This document shows, in pieces, positions 1-14,900 of a stretch of DNA of 64,000 nt (positions are counted from its first letter, which is position 1; every line of letters starts with the position of its first letter). Origin of the DNA: Brevipalpus yothersi. Its lineage: Eukaryota; Arthropoda; Arachnida; Trombidiformes; Tenuipalpidae. The stretch covers positions 410,389 to 474,388 of the forward strand of contig QZCP01000667.1 in NCBI GenBank assembly GCA_003956705.1. The letters are read 5' to 3'. Position numbers and translations under genes: made by a program. The notes below the pieces were generated by a model, which ran no database searches, had not been told where the DNA came from, and saw nothing but the letters and a program-made list of their open reading frames with translations.

Positions 1-17
1 GAGAGAGAGAGAGAGAG
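1..17. repeat. (GA)n microsatellite, cut by window edge
   Basis: Perfect GA dinucleotide repeat at the window start; its true length is unknown. Confidence 0.95.
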
Positions 18-927
18 TAAATAATTGACCAGAAGAGTGGGAGAGAGTGAGGTTAAAAAAAGTGAAGTTTTTCTGTTTCTCTCTCTCTGAACTCGATCTG
101 ACCACAACCTCTTATAGTAGCCCACTCAAAATTTCGGCTTATTTGACCTCCTCCTGGGCTCTGTAAGGGAAATATTTCTCATCAATTGGCTGTTTCATCG
201 TTTTCGTGCCCAAGTAAATCATTTTTAGAGCCACCTTTTTTACAACTTTAACTGTGAGAGACCTATTGTGTGAGTAGATAGATAGATAGAGAACCTTTTG
301 TTTAAGGAATAGAAGAGGAGAAAAAAAAATTCCTTCTCAGCAACCCTAAAATATCATGTACAAAGCTGTAAAAGGAGACAGAAAACGATTGAGAATTGAA
401 ACAAAAATTAAGCATACCAAAATTGGTCACCTTTCGATCAGCAGGAGGTCCCATAGAGTATGTACATTGGCTAGCACCTTACAGTTTGACTAATAGTGGA
501 TACTTTTTGGGCAATTTTTTCGTTCATCTTTCATTCTCTCTGTTTTTCTTATGCTCGATATTCTAAGAAGAAACAAATGATCGTTTCTTCCAGCGATGTT
601 CTCCCTCTCTCTTCCGCTTTTTTGAGAGAGCTTCGGAAAAAAGAGGCTTCTGGGTGCCGATTCTCTCTTCATCATCGATCTATTACCAAAAAATTGATCA
701 CCAGCCAGCCCATTTGGTCACGCTATGCACGCAGTGTAACAGAATCAGCATGCCCTCAGCTTTCAACTCCATATACACAGAAGCCACATTCACACGTGCT
801 AAAGAAAGTTCTGAGAATACTGTTCCAGGTCATAAGGAATAGTATTGAATTTTTATCTTCTCCTTTCTCGAAGCACAACTGATAATACTTTCCGCTACTT
901 GATTATATCCAGATTTGAAGAGAGAAG

Positions 928-940
<13 letters not shown>

Positions 941-980
<40 letters not shown>
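941..980. repeat. (AG)n microsatellite
   Basis: Perfect AG dinucleotide tract of 20 units, preceded by interrupted AAAG/GAA repeats. Confidence 0.97.
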
Positions 981-981
<1 letters not shown>

Positions 982-1220
982 AGAAGTATGAATATTTGAT
1001 GCTCAAAAAACTGAAGGAAGAATCTGCTCTCTCTCTCTCTTGCTCAGTTTCTTGTCAGTATCATCACCTGTATTCCCCGATAATAATAATAGATGCATAT
1101 ATCATTACACCATCATCATCCGCATCATTATCATCAGTATCATTACTTATTATAACCATTGAAATTGGAAATGTTCTTTTGTCATTATTATCGCCCTATT
1201 GGAAGTAGAAAAATATTTTG

Positions 1221-1224
<4 letters not shown>

Positions 1225-1271
<47 letters not shown>
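1225..1271. repeat. (TC)n microsatellite
   Basis: Perfect TC tract of about 23 units. It is purine-rich on the opposite strand from the AG tract at 941-980, so the two form a widely spaced inverted pair. Confidence 0.97.
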
Positions 1272-1275
<4 letters not shown>

Positions 1276-3186
1276 TCATCTTCGTTCATCCCCTCAATTC
1301 AATGACAGCCATCAGATGGTCCTAAAAATTGAATCCAAATGGCGGCAAAAAGAAAGTAGTGTGTGTTTTTGGTGATGTCTGTTGAAGAATAAGGAATAAG
1401 TGTTCGCGTGAGACAAGGATGAGGATCAATGAGTCCCAACTGAACCGTTATACCGACAATACATGAAGGCATAATATGCATATACACAAACGATGAAGGA
1501 TGAATATTTTTTTCGTGTGTGTCTGTTCTGTGAATGAAAATCTTTGATAGAAGAGAGAGAAGAAAATATTTTGATATCGTAAAAAAGAATATTTGTCGTG
1601 CTTCTTTTACGCTTTTTCTCCTTCCATCAGTATCTTTTTATATGCACATTTAATACTATGTTTATGCATGACAATCGAAGATGTATATTTTTCAGGGTAT
1701 ATTGTAGTGTGAACTCAAATCGGTGGACTGGAAAGTGGAATACACTATGATGGGAATAAGCAAGAAGTACATGTAAGAAAGTGATTCCATCTCTTCCCTC
1801 TTGATGACTATAGTCATTTGGAATCATATTTAGTTTTTCGGTCTTTCTCTCTCATGAATATTGTTTTCGTGGTCGATTACAGTTTCAATTGGGGAACGGT
1901 TTTGAGTGTCTCAATGTTATTATCAGATTTCATGAGCAGTATCAGTTAAAAGAGAGTAAAGTATACATATATGTTATGTGTGTGAATGAATGAATAAAAG
2001 TAGCCCAGGAAAAACAATGAGAAATCTGTCTGAATGGACAACAATAGAGTCAATTGAATGTGTAGTGAATGAATAGAGGAGAAAGAGAGAGAATGTGAAA
2101 ATAAATAAACAGATTGAAAATTGAGGAGCCAAGAAAGAGAGAGAGAGAAATTCTCTTTCTCTCGCTTACTATCTTACTATATCATTCTTCATCTAGTCAG
2201 TAAGTGAATTGATAGCTATCGATAAGAGGAATACAGAAGATAATTCATTCAAACTGATTATTAATGCACACATGAACGTTATACGCACTTCTCACAAGTC
2301 TCATATGACCACATGAAGTGAAGGTTTTCAGAAAAAACTTTTCTCTCTTTCTCTTTCTATCGTGAATACCTCATGATATTGTGAGCGAAATATTATCATT
2401 TGGATGATGTATGAATAAGATATAGATAGTGAAGAGGCATACTCATTTTCAGTATTTTCTGTACGATAATGAAGAAAGAAAGAGAGGCAAAGTAGGCATT
2501 ACTGTAGACAAAGAAAAATGTTTCTATTTCTTTCAAGATTCATATCATGAGAAATACACATGAATATGCATGGATGTGTGTGTGTAAGGAATGAAGAAAT
2601 GAGCTTGCAACAAGATTATTGGCTGAATACATCGATCAGCTCGGATTATCAGTTGAGATATAAGAAGAATTAAGGTTTGAGAGGCTTCCACTGATCCTTC
2701 TCTCTTCAGGCCAAATCAAGTCAATTTCGGCGATTTTGGTTGTGTGCAAAACATTTTAGCCTCCAAACTGATCAACATCAGTATGAACAAGTAACATGAA
2801 ATGAATGAATGTTATATATGCAAAATTTATAACGGTATCATGTACTTATGAGAGAATACAAGTACACACATTTACATTATCAAGGGTGAGTGAATGTAAT
2901 ATATGTTCATTGGTCATCGAGTATGTATACACTTATTCACCATGTATGTGAATCGTTATTGAAGTTTGATTGAAATATATGAACGTACGTATGTGCATCA
3001 AAATGAGATCAAATTCCGTGATCACTATATAAATAGTGGAAATATCAACCTAACAAAATAACAGTTGATTTATGGAATTTGTTTTTTTTTTATTATTTTA
3101 TCGATTCTAATCTAGCCTCTTTGGATTGAAACGATCCACTAATCATTCATCAAGTCTATCAATCGCAATAGCTTTTGACTCTTTTA

Positions 3187-3188
<2 letters not shown>

Positions 3189-3232
<44 letters not shown>
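3189..3232. repeat. (CT)n microsatellite
   Basis: Perfect CT tract of 22 units. Confidence 0.97.
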
Positions 3233-3235
<3 letters not shown>

Positions 3236-3573
3236 TCTTTTATCCGGTTCAGATTCAGATGATATCATCATGAATTCTGGTGAGTTGAAAAGGAGAAAAA
3301 AAAATTTATGCTCTCCAGTTTGATTTCGAATTCTGGGATCGGCTAATCTACTCTCTTAAAGTCCTCAATATATTTATATATTATATCCAGATACACTTAC
3401 ATCCACCTATTGAATGGTCCAGCATCGGAATACACACAAACACACACACACATACACAGTGATGAGGAGGAAAAAATTATGATCCTAAACCGCCTTCTTG
3501 ATTCACTTGGTGATGAAGATACAAGCAATTCTTCACTTTGATTTTGATTATCATGAGGAGATAATCAAGAAAT

Positions 3574-3580
<7 letters not shown>

Positions 3581-3605
<25 letters not shown>
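3581..3605. repeat. (AG)n microsatellite
   Basis: Perfect AG tract of about 12 units. Confidence 0.95.
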
Positions 3606-5819
3606 AAGCAAATGCTACTTGCATACTTTATTCTGGATCATGGACGATGAAGTGTGAATCGTCATGGGACGATGTCGTCTTCATCCAGTCTTTTTTGCCA
3701 TTCCATGCAATCCATTTATCCATCCCATAAACTTTTACTTTACCTTCCCATTGCGTTCAGCTTTTCTCAGCTTCATCCTCATCACTCCCATTCCTCAAGA
3801 AGTAATCAAACTGTCAAATGAATGCCATCGATTGCGCTAATTGTGCTCTCCAGGCGATGCTCTCACCCATCACACACATATTATCATATTATCATGCGGA
3901 CATGGAATGGTATATTCATTTCATCATATCAATATTCACCTGTGTGTATGAGCTTGTGTATATCTTAATAATTTTCACGAATTTATTCAAGATATTTGGT
4001 CAAAAAAAGATGAAAGATAATATTCTAGATTTGAATATTTAAAATTTTTTGCTCTCTTCCTCTTCCCCCTCCCCCCTCTCTCTCTCTCCTCTCTCTTATT
4101 TCCCTATCAATGATTATAATAAATTTTGATTACCTTTGATCACGTAAAATGGACACAAAATGACAGTAAAAATTTTCCATCCTCATTTGAGTGATACTTA
4201 TTTGGAAAAATATGCGTAAAAGTCAAATTTTGAAAGATATCAGCTAAGAAGAAGAAGAAGAAAAACTTATAATGATGAGGACCATGATCATCATCATCGT
4301 GATGAGGCTAGGTATGAAGTGACATGTACTTGAGTTGGACAGATTTCACATCAAATGAATAAGATTGGATGTGATACATACATACACACATACGCTGATT
4401 TGCATATCAGTTATTCATTCGAAATAAGGATAGCTCTCATCATCAGTGAACATTATAAATATATAACCAAGCAAAGTGGATGATTTTTGGTGGACATTAT
4501 CTGAAACAATTGGTCGTGTGTGTGTGTGTGCATAGACATGAATTCATCATACTTTTAATGTACCTGTTGAATGTGTGTATATATTCTTTTACAGGTAGAC
4601 GTGTTTGACATTCACGTTATGCCATTCGGTATTCGTGTCCAAATAGTTTTTGAAGAATGACTGAAGAATGCGTCCACAAGTACAAAAAGAAGAATTTTTC
4701 GAACGAATATAATATGAATTTAATATTTCTTAATGTTCTTTTTTTCCTCTAAAAATTTTTTCTTACTCACCAGCTTCAACACTGTATACAGCTTCACTGT
4801 TGATGATAATGAATATATTATCATCATTAAGGATAACTACTATTATCGTATATATATTGTTGCTCATATATACATGTACATATATTCTCGGGCTAATATA
4901 TGCACAAAATGCAAGAATGAAATTTGTTAAGCTCGAAAGGTAAGAAAGAAAGAAAGAAAGAGGGAAGGAAAAGAAACTCCTTCCAATCTTCTTTTTGTAC
5001 CCATCTGATTGTTTCATACGATTTTCGAAATCGTTCTCATGGAACGACTACTCTTCTGTTTCAACAGTTGCTGCCGTAAATACATGTATATGTATACATG
5101 TGGTCAAGATGAAATGCATGTATATTCAACAGATGATTAGTAGGCGAATTGGAATTCAGCTTCCTCAATCAAAAGTCAAATAGTCACCATCTTATTTCTA
5201 CATACTGACGCACACACACAGTCATCCAGCTGTCATGGAATATTGAATATTTTATGGGTCGAGTTTTTTTTCCTTTTTCACCATGTCTCCATGAAAAATC
5301 GAATTCCAATTTCTCGATGAGAGGGAGAGAGAGAAATGAATTGCGAAAGGAGTTTTCCCAGGCAATCTATCTCTCTCTTACTCTTTCGTACCTTAAAAGG
5401 TATGGATAATTATCGTATGACATAGAATCGATTGTATCTTGGTAAATGAAGCACGATCAGGCGGAATGGTATCGATGGTGATTACATGAGCACAAAATTC
5501 AGCATATCATGACACATTCAGAGTATAGTAGTAGTATACACAGAATGTTGTGTTACACACATACACAGTGTGTGTGAGTATCTGGTGAGAATCGAGCACT
5601 TGTGATTTCTGTTATGAGTGCCCGTTGGGTATATATTACAGAGGAGAATGAGGAACAACTGAAGCATTTGAGGCATCTTAGCTTCTTCTCTCAATCATTT
5701 TCAAGGTAAATTATATTCCCAAAGATATCAGATTCTTTTTTTCCTTAAACATTATCGGTGATTACTAATATGACCATGAGAAGAGTATACATCAATTTTG
5801 TCTGCTTGAGAAAAGTAAT

Positions 5820-5821
<2 letters not shown>

Positions 5822-5894
<73 letters not shown>
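5822..5894. repeat. Long (GA)n microsatellite
   Basis: Perfect GA tract of about 36 units, one of the longest fully assembled repeats in the window. Confidence 0.97.
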
Positions 5895-5896
<2 letters not shown>

Positions 5897-7132
5897 AGTT
5901 AATCGATGATGAAGGGGAGTGAAATATTTTTTTCTACTAAACACATTAAAAATGAATCAGAGAGAATTTCATGGGGAAAAGTATACATGAGAAGAAGATA
6001 GAGAAGTGAGTATGAAGTGTCCAGAAGAATTATGAAATAAATTTTCGTTCATATGAATTTTATCAGTCATTTCCCATGGTAGAAATGATACACATTCGGG
6101 ACAATAATAATCTTTCAGGATCTTCTTCAGGGGTTTGGGACAGAAAGGTTCAGGCAGAAGAGAAATAAAATGATTATGATGAACAAAAATTTGTGAGAAA
6201 AATTTAACTTCCAACACAATCAAATAAATCAAAATTTTGTCAGATTTTTCCTACTCACTACATGACACCATAAAATCAAAGTTAATCAAAAGGATTCATG
6301 TGATAGCTTTTTTTCGCTCTCTCTCTCTTTCTTTCTTTCTCGATCATTTTTTGCTTCTGTCAATCAAATTCTAAGACCAGCAAATGGACAAGAAAAAAGA
6401 TTCCTGAGAAAATTTTTCTCCCCTCAAGTCTAAAATGGTCTGAAAAAAGGAAGGAATATCATCAAGATGGAAAATAAAAAGCAAAATGATGGAACTTTCA
6501 AGTGGATAAACTCATGGAAATGTTGGAAATGTATATAAGGTTGCTACCATGTATATATACATGTATATGTTCATCAGATGCATGGAAAAGAGCGGAAAAT
6601 GATGGAGAGCGAAAAATTGTGGCCGATACTGGTTTCACATATTATCTATCTTTCTTTTGATGATTTTCTTTGCTTTAGAACTTTTCCTCTGAGGCCACCG
6701 AGCTTGGGGCTTCAGTTCGGATGTCCCGTGTGTGTATATGTGTATGTGTGTGTCCACATACATTGGAGTGTGAAGTCACTTGCTCACTCGTGAGTGTCAA
6801 TCAAAAGTGGACACCGCACAAGATAAGTGATCGTCATAATTATCATCCTCATTAGATGGAGGAAGAAGAAGAGGAGAGAGAGAGAGATGAGGATGACGAA
6901 TAAGAAAATGATGGAGAAGAAGATGGAGAAGAGAGCGTAATATGGAAGGGAAAGTTTTTTTTATGAGGGCTCAAAAGCGTCGAATATCTTTCTACTCTCA
7001 CAGATTATCATGAGGCGATCTACTGAATTGGAGATAGGAAATGAACACACATGCACAATTTTTATAACTCATAAAGCCATTGATGAGGATAAACTTTCTC
7101 TTCATCATAAATGTTGTAGGCTTGAATTTTGT

Positions 7133-7135
<3 letters not shown>

Positions 7136-7174
<39 letters not shown>
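7136..7174. repeat. (TC)n microsatellite
   Basis: Perfect TC tract of about 19 units. Confidence 0.96.
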
Positions 7175-7177
<3 letters not shown>

Positions 7178-8713
7178 GCTCTTGCTTCCAGTTTCTATCT
7201 CTCCCTTAGATGATTTCATGATGAATAAAAATTTTCACTCATCAAGCAAACTGGATGGGAAAGAGAGAGAGAAACTGGGCTCAAAAAAATTTGAAAAATG
7301 AATAATTTGGAAACATGAAGTTCTCGCTCCTGAAATCGATAGATTGAAATGAAAAAAAAAAGCATCAGCAGAAAGGTTTAAGGGGTCATCAAGAAAGATG
7401 CTCCAATCGTTTGGAGAATTTAAGAAGAAGAAGAGAGAGGAATCCATTGATCAAAGCCATTGGCAAGTGAAATGAAGAGAGAGCGAAAAAAAGATGAGGA
7501 TGAAAAGAAATAAAACATATGGATAGTTGATGAAGAAGAGCGTATTCTTGGGCTATCATACTGATAAATCAGTCAGCTAAAAGGGAACTAATAAGCTTCA
7601 TAATTTGAGCTATTTAATATGTTTAAGAGATGGAAATCAGGAGATGCTAATGTAGGCCCCGATGAGAGAGAAAGAGAGATGATGTATAAAACTAGCCCAA
7701 ACTTATGGAAGGAAGGAGAATAAAAATGGAATATTAGCAAGTGAGAGAGAAGAAGAAGTAAAAAGATGAAAAAGAATCTCTCCCACACAAATGTGTAAGT
7801 GAAGAAAGATGTGGCAAGATGAAGTGAGATATTCTTGAGCGACACTAATGAACTTGAATTTGGATGTGCAAAAAGATGCTCGATATATGTACATGGTATA
7901 TGTGTATGCATGTATGTATATATGAAATGAGGTAGCTTCTGATGTGTTCAATCAAAAAAATCATCATCAAAAATGATGATGATTTTGCCAGCCATCAAGG
8001 ATGGTCATCCTATCTTCCCCTTTTGGCCCCCTCCGTTACTTTGGTGGATATACGAATTCATGTACATGTATGTAATATACACATATGCATACACTTCTTT
8101 TTATTTGTATGGCTTTTTGCAAGGGAAAAAAATTCATATCATTCAAAATTTGATGGTTTCATGGTACTTCTCTCTACCCTGTGCACGATTGATTTCGGAA
8201 CCTTCAGGGTCTTTACATCAGACTCCAAAATTTGGGCCATCAGTAAAAATGTTGCAACATGATGTATACAGTATCATCGGTAATAGGATGTGTGTATCTT
8301 CTGATAGTGTTCAGCTTTTTTTTCATTTCATTTAAAAATGAAATAGAGAAAAAGAAATGATAAAATAGCGATTAAATGAAGAAAGACTAGAAGAGAGAAA
8401 AATCAAAAGTTAAAAAGTAAGAGAGAGGAATAGAAAAGATGAAAAATGATGGCTTAGTGTATGAAACTTTTTTTCTGATATTGGAGTGATATACGGTTGA
8501 TTCTCAAATGAAGTTAACTGAGTAAAAAAGAGTATCAATTTTTATTTCTCCTTCATACTGTATCCAGATTTGGAATTTCAAATCTGAGATGTGTGATATA
8601 CTCACTCACACACACACAACCTCACATGATGGAGATGTATTGGAAAGCTAAATTGGACTTTGAGTTTCAAGATTAAGGAACATGCTCGACTATCTGAGGA
8701 TCCCATCACTGAT

Positions 8714-8715
<2 letters not shown>

Positions 8716-8765
<50 letters not shown>
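8716..8765. repeat. (CT)n microsatellite
   Basis: Perfect CT tract of 25 units. Confidence 0.97.
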
Positions 8766-8767
<2 letters not shown>

Positions 8768-10738
8768 AATTCAATGCCCACCACACAACACGCTTGCAAT
8801 ATGGTTGAAAGTGTCATCGGTGTGGGTCGTGATGAAGTGAATAAATGTATATTTTTTCAACGAACTCTCAACATGATACAACCATTTGGTGTTCATATTT
8901 TTCATCATCAATGTTCACATACGTGTAAGTATCGGCTATTAGCTCACATATACAAGTATCGGTATGGACTATCTTAGCCATCAGAAATCTGTGTGTGTGT
9001 GTGATCCATCCATCGAGATGGGAGGAAAGAGAGGAAGAGGAGGAGGAGGCTGAGGCTAAGATACATATCGTACTATGGTAGATCTAAATAGATCTTGAAA
9101 GGTGTACTACAGTAAAAACTGTGAGAGAGAGAGTATTTGATGATCAAACACGAATAGTGATCATCAATATAAACCTTACCAAGTGGGGGACTGACACATT
9201 GCCTGAATTGGAATTGGTCAGAAAAGTATCATCATGAACACGCTCTCAGGTGTGTATGATCCTGCTAGAATGATAATATACACAAGTTCTGATTTCTAAC
9301 ACACATGATGCTGAGCTTTCATCACCCTAACTGATAGTGTGAGTAACTGTAGAATTGCCTAGAAGCTAAAAAATGAACGGAATACAGGAGAGAAAGAATC
9401 CATTTCGTTACAACGATCAATTGTGATTACATTTTCGTTGAGTTCATGAACCAAGAGAGAGATTGAAGAGTCATTGATGGTTCATTCGATAATTAGGTTT
9501 TGGAGTGTGTGTGTATAAGTAATTATCATGACTGTAAGAATGGTATACAAATATCTATTTCAAGTTTTCTATTAGGGAAAACATGCTCATCTTGATTCAA
9601 TTATTTGCTTATCTTGGATCTCTCCCTGCCAAAAGTGAAGAATTAAGGAAACTCAAGCAAATCATCATGATGTGTGTGTGTGTGTGATAGAAAAAGGGTT
9701 GTAAGAAGTTAAAATCTGTTCTGTACACTTTAAATCAAGAGCTAATGAATGTTTTTACTAAATCAATTAATTATTCACTATTTGAAACACTTGGCAGATA
9801 CACATAAACATAAACACACACACATGCATGTATATACATAAACAGATACATAAATGAAAGCTTGTTCACTTGGTTCTGAAGATTGTATGCTTCAAAAAAA
9901 TTTTTTCACCAAAAATCTCATTTCAAAACGATTGATAATAATAAATTTTTTTACAAAAACAATCTTTCATTTAAAATTTAACCAATTATCGTCATCATTA
10001 TCATTTCCATCATGATCATATATACCCTGGAATGTGTACATTTTTCCAATTCTTTACCGAAATTTTTTGGTTCTTCCACTCTTTCAATGGATAAACTTGT
10101 AGAAACAGATGCAAATGGGAAGAGAAATTAAGATTGAGCTCACTTGATTGATTGAGTTGTTTTGAAGAAAATTTTTTACACACACACACACTTATACATG
10201 CTAAAAAATAAGTTTCAAAAAGTAAGATTTTCCGATTTACTCGTGTGCCCTTTGACTGAATGGGCAGCTGATGTCAGAATTTGTGTGTATGTGTGTGTCT
10301 ATCCGAGACTGAATACAAAATTAAATGCAACGAAAATTGGAAAGGAATGATTAGTTGAGCGAAACTAACCAAGTAAAGTGATCACAGTGAGAAAGGTATT
10401 CAAAAAATTTTCATTCTACTCATACTACTACTAACTTTCCCCAAAAAACCAGTGGCAATGGTTACGCCATGATAATCATTTCATTATACCGTTCAAATAT
10501 ATACTGAGTATCTGAAAAGAGAATACACATATACATTGAATGAGAAGAAGGAACATGGAAGAAGCTATCTGAACCCTTTACTCTGTCCGCCCCTTTCGGA
10601 GGCCATATTTTATGTCCTGTGATTAATGGGCCTTTGATAGCCAATGCAAAATAGTGTATGAATGTATGCATGTGTGTGTGTATGTCTGTGAGAGACTAGT
10701 TCTGTGAGGAAAGTATTCCTCTTTTCATAGGGAAGAGT

Positions 10739-10744
<6 letters not shown>

Positions 10745-10801
<57 letters not shown>

Positions 10802-11676
10802 NNNNNNNNNNNNNNNNNNNNNNNNNNNNNNNNNNNNNNNNNNNNNNNNNNNNNNNNNNNNNNNNNNNNNNNNNNNNNNNNNNNNNNNNNNNNNNNNNNN
10901 NNNNNNNNNNNNNNNNNNNNNNNNNNNNNNNNNNNNNNNNNNNNNNNNNNNNNNNNNNNNNNNNNNNNNNNNNNNNNNNNNNNNNNNNNNNNNNNNNNNN
11001 NNNNNNNNNNNNNNNNNNNNNNNNNNNNNNNNNNNNNNNNNNNNNNNNNNNNNNNNNNNNNNNNNNNNNNNNNNNNNNNNNNNNNNNNNNNNNNNNNNNN
11101 NNNNNNNNNNNNNNNNNNNNNNNNNNNNNNNNNNNNNNNNNNNNNNNNNNNNNNNNNNNNNNNNNNNNNNNNNNNNNNNNNNNNNNNNNNNNNNNNNNNN
11201 NNNNNNNNNNNNNNNNNNNNNNNNNNNNNNNNNNNNNNNNNNNNNNNNNNNNNNNNNNNNNNNNNNNNNNNNNNNNNNNNNNNNNNNNNNNNNNNNNNNN
11301 NNNNNNNNNNNNNNNNNNNNNNNNNNNNNNNNNNNNNNNNNNNNNNNNNNNNNNNNNNNNNNNNNNNNNNNNNNNNNNNNNNNNNNNNNNNNNNNNNNNN
11401 NNNNNNNNNNNNNNNNNNNNNNNNNNNNNNNNNNNNNNNNNNNNNNNNNNNNNNNNNNNNNNNNNNNNNNNNNNNNNNNNNNNNNNNNNNNNNNNNNNNN
11501 NNNNNNNNNNNNNNNNNNNNNNNNNNNNNNNNNNNNNNNNNNNNNNNNNNNNNNNNNNNNNNNNNNNNNNNNNNNNNNNNNNNNNNNNNNNNNNNNNNNN
11601 NNNNNNNNNNNNNNNNNNNNNNNNNNNNNNNNNNNNNNNNNNNNNNNNNNNNNNNNNNNNNNNNNNNNNNNNNNNN

Positions 11677-11705
<29 letters not shown>
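10745..11705. repeat. (GA)n repeat containing an assembly gap
   Basis: A GA tract of 57 bases runs straight into an N gap (10802-11676) and resumes as 29 bases of GA on the far side in the same strand orientation. The gap is probably unresolved GA repeat. Open frames reported across it have no coding meaning. Confidence 0.9.
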
Positions 11706-11707
<2 letters not shown>

Positions 11708-11867
11708 AAAAGAAAAATAAAGGTTCATGAAAAAGGCTGGGAAAAGTGGTAAGAAAAAGATTTATGTCCTCTAATCCAATCTTGTTCACACCGCTTTACG
11801 GTGGTTAGTTAGTTAATATGGGCTTCACTCAAGACACTTTTCACCTGAAAGATTCTTCCTCTATGGT

Positions 11868-11870
<3 letters not shown>

Positions 11871-11908
<38 letters not shown>
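11871..11908. repeat. (GA)n microsatellite
   Basis: Perfect GA tract of 19 units. Confidence 0.96.
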
Positions 11909-11911
<3 letters not shown>

Positions 11912-14900
11912 AATATATTAGCCACCCTGAAGGCTTAAAGCGATTTTTATTATTCTTTTTTTTGCCATTTTCTGATTTTATTCCTTGATTCTTCATCTCT
12001 CTGATTGGGTTTTCGGAACAAAAAAGAGTGACATGCTGCAAAGAGAATGTGACCTGAGATATTGCAAAATTTTCCAATTCATTCAGCCATGGGAATGCTA
12101 AAACGGGTGCTATAGATGCTGGTGCTGGATGAGTCAAGGAAATGTATCAACAAGGACGATATGCACCTTCAAATTATAATGTAAATGATATAAACTAAAA
12201 ATAAAAATTGATACTAATTGATGGTCTCCCAGTAGCACCCAATCTACATGATTGAACCTAAATGTATCTGTTATTGTTCATGTTTGTACACACACGTACC
12301 GTTTGGATAAAATTATTCCTCTGGGCTTGGCCACAGAGCTTGATAGAGAGAGAGAATGTTTTGGGGAAAAAATCCATTCGAAAAACATTCTGATGATGAT
12401 GTTCATAGTGTGCCAGATAAATCATTGATTGGTTGCCGAAATAAAAACTTGCAAATATTATTATTTATTTGGGTGCGCTAGCATTTCAATGATATCCACA
12501 CACACACAAACACCACTTGGTTAACCCCTTGAATACAGCCAAAAGGTGTTCTCTCTTTCGCTCTTCCAATCTCATGAATTTTTCCAACAATGTAGCTGAT
12601 AGAAATGAAGTGAAAATAATTAGCCAGTATATTCGGTGGTCAACTTATTATTCTTCTTTCTTTTTCAAATTTTGCTGATACTTTTCTCTCCACCGATGAC
12701 CAATAGATAAGGAAGCTTTGATTAGAAAAATGTATAAAGAAAAGGCTTCTGTTTTATATTCACCACTTAATATGCATATATTATCATATATATGTATATG
12801 TGTTGGAGAGGTGATCGGATTTCGATCGATTAGCACATTGAGAAGAAGTGATATAAGAGAGAGAGAGAGAGAGAGGCACACACCCATGATTGGAATGGAA
12901 GGAAAAATTGAATCAAGTATATTTCCAACACCCAATTTCAAGGTGAACAGCAAGTCAAAAACGATCGGCTTTGAAGAATATGTGAGTGTGTACACTCACA
13001 TGCATGAGAAAGAGCGAGAGAAAGATAGATAGATAGAAAGTGATGTTGAATCTCTCTCTCAAATGATCATGTTGATGCGGTGAAAGTAAGCGAGTGTGTG
13101 TGTGTATGTTTAATAAGATGTTGGATGAGGCGCATAATGAGGAGTGAGAACGATGTGAGAAATTCATCAAGGATGCATAATTTTAAGTATACACACACAT
13201 ACATATCATGTGTGTGATAGCTTCGAGTAACTGTGTTCTGAGGGTTTTCACATGAAGGAAGAGGAACATCACCTATGAAGTAGCAGTAGTTGTGTTTAGT
13301 AGGAGAGAGGAGAGAGAGAAAAAAACCTGAGAGAATTAGTGCTGACGAAAGGATGAAGAGAGAGAAGTGAAAGTGGAATTGAAATTGAAACTGGAACTCC
13401 TCAACGTAAGACGTTTTTCTCCATCTCTTACCCACTATCGACGTAGGCTAAATTGCGGAGGACATTGGATAACATTGATTAATGATCATTACATACACCT
13501 GTACCTTGGGTATTGTGATCAAGTGGTAAGTCTTGGGGCAAGATCTGGTTTCTCTCTCTCTCTCTTTCTCTCCCTTTCCCTGTGTTTTTAGAGAGGTATC
13601 AGGATGAATGCTCAGAAGCAAGTATTAATAGGGAAGGAGAAGAGAACTTCTTGCTGATTATCGGGAATACACAGCACACTCGATGCCATCAATTTGAAAC
13701 ATCTTACATGAGAAGTGTGTCTTACGTATGAAGGAGAAAGAGAAACGATAAAATTACCATTGGCTGTGCCTTTTTCTTCTTCTTTTGGGAGAAATGAATT
13801 GTGTGCTCATTCGATCAGAATATATTTATCTTGACATGTGATTTGGGAGTTCCATATAGAGAAAGAGAGAGAGAGAGAGAGAGTGCTCATAATTCACTGA
13901 GGCTATGGGTGAGGAAGAAGAAGAGGAAGCGCTAGTGTGCCCTCAAGCCTCACCCATATTATCATCATCAGAATTTTTGGTGCTCTATTATGATGAAAAT
14001 TTTGGCAAAACATGTTGGATCAACATTCAGATTAGAAGTCATCTCTTGAAAAGTTTATCCTTCATAAAAAGTGAAACAAACTACTTTTCGGTAGTACCGA
14101 ACATCCCATGCAAGGTTTCTCTCATGATATCAGTAAGGAGGAGTAGACAAGATTTATCACCAATATTCTGATAACGATTTCATTTTTTTCTTCGAAATCA
14201 ATCAGTTTCTCTGGCTTGAAGGATATCAGGTATAGGAGCCGAGTAAGTGTGAACATGGAATAGGTAAATTAACTTCCGTCTTTCTCTCTCACTCTTTCCT
14301 TTTCAATCCCAAATGGTTGAAGTCAATCAAATTTCACTCCCACAATTGTTCTTAAAGTCAAAAAATTTTGATATCTTCCCACTTTTGTTGCTTTTCAATT
14401 GGAAGAATTCTCTACTTCTTGTGAGAACCTTGATTTCAGAATGAAGAGAGAAAGAGAAGTAAAAAAAGAAAATATTCTCAATGAGTGATCAATTAGATTA
14501 TTTGAAAAAGGTTTTTAGATGCATGTTTTCTATCATGCTAATGTATTCATAATATATGCATGATTATGATTTGAGAAAATGGCAATCAGGTGCTGTAACT
14601 GAAATACCCCTATTTAAGGTGAGTTGGTGTGGGTTGAAAGAGTAAAGGCGAAAGAGAGAGAGAGAGAAAAAAAAATTGTTATTCTACAAGATGAACATGT
14701 GAAATTTAAATATATACACACTTTGAATTCCGAGTGAATCCAGGAAAAGGAGGAAGCCTGAAGAGAAGAGGTAGCAATGGTATTGGTAACAGAAAAAGAT
14801 ATCTTCTTAGAATGTGATTAACAGCTCATTTGCATCCATAATATTTTCATTCGCTCATGAACACATATACACTCACCTTTTCGGCCCAGTTTTTTTCCTC

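Larger units (their letters stand above)
1..10744. other. Gene-poor, microsatellite-rich DNA
   Basis: I recognise no protein-coding exon or RNA gene here. Open frames are short and dominated by Ser-Leu or Arg-Glu runs that are translations of (CT)n/(GA)n tracts. The DNA is AT-rich with long GA/CT repeats, short CA/TG tracts and many ATG/ATC-rich stretches. It may be intergenic, or intron or downstream sequence of the minus-strand zinc-finger gene, whose later exons were not located. Confidence 0.6.

Noticed and set aside
4763..5017. Minus-strand frame ending at a GTGAGTAAG donor-like site
   Set aside because: The encoded sequence is low-complexity and no matching acceptor or partner exon was found.
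10610..11789. Two open frames of over 350 codons on the minus strand
   Set aside because: They exist only because N bases translate as unknown residues; the rest is Ser-Leu from CT repeat.
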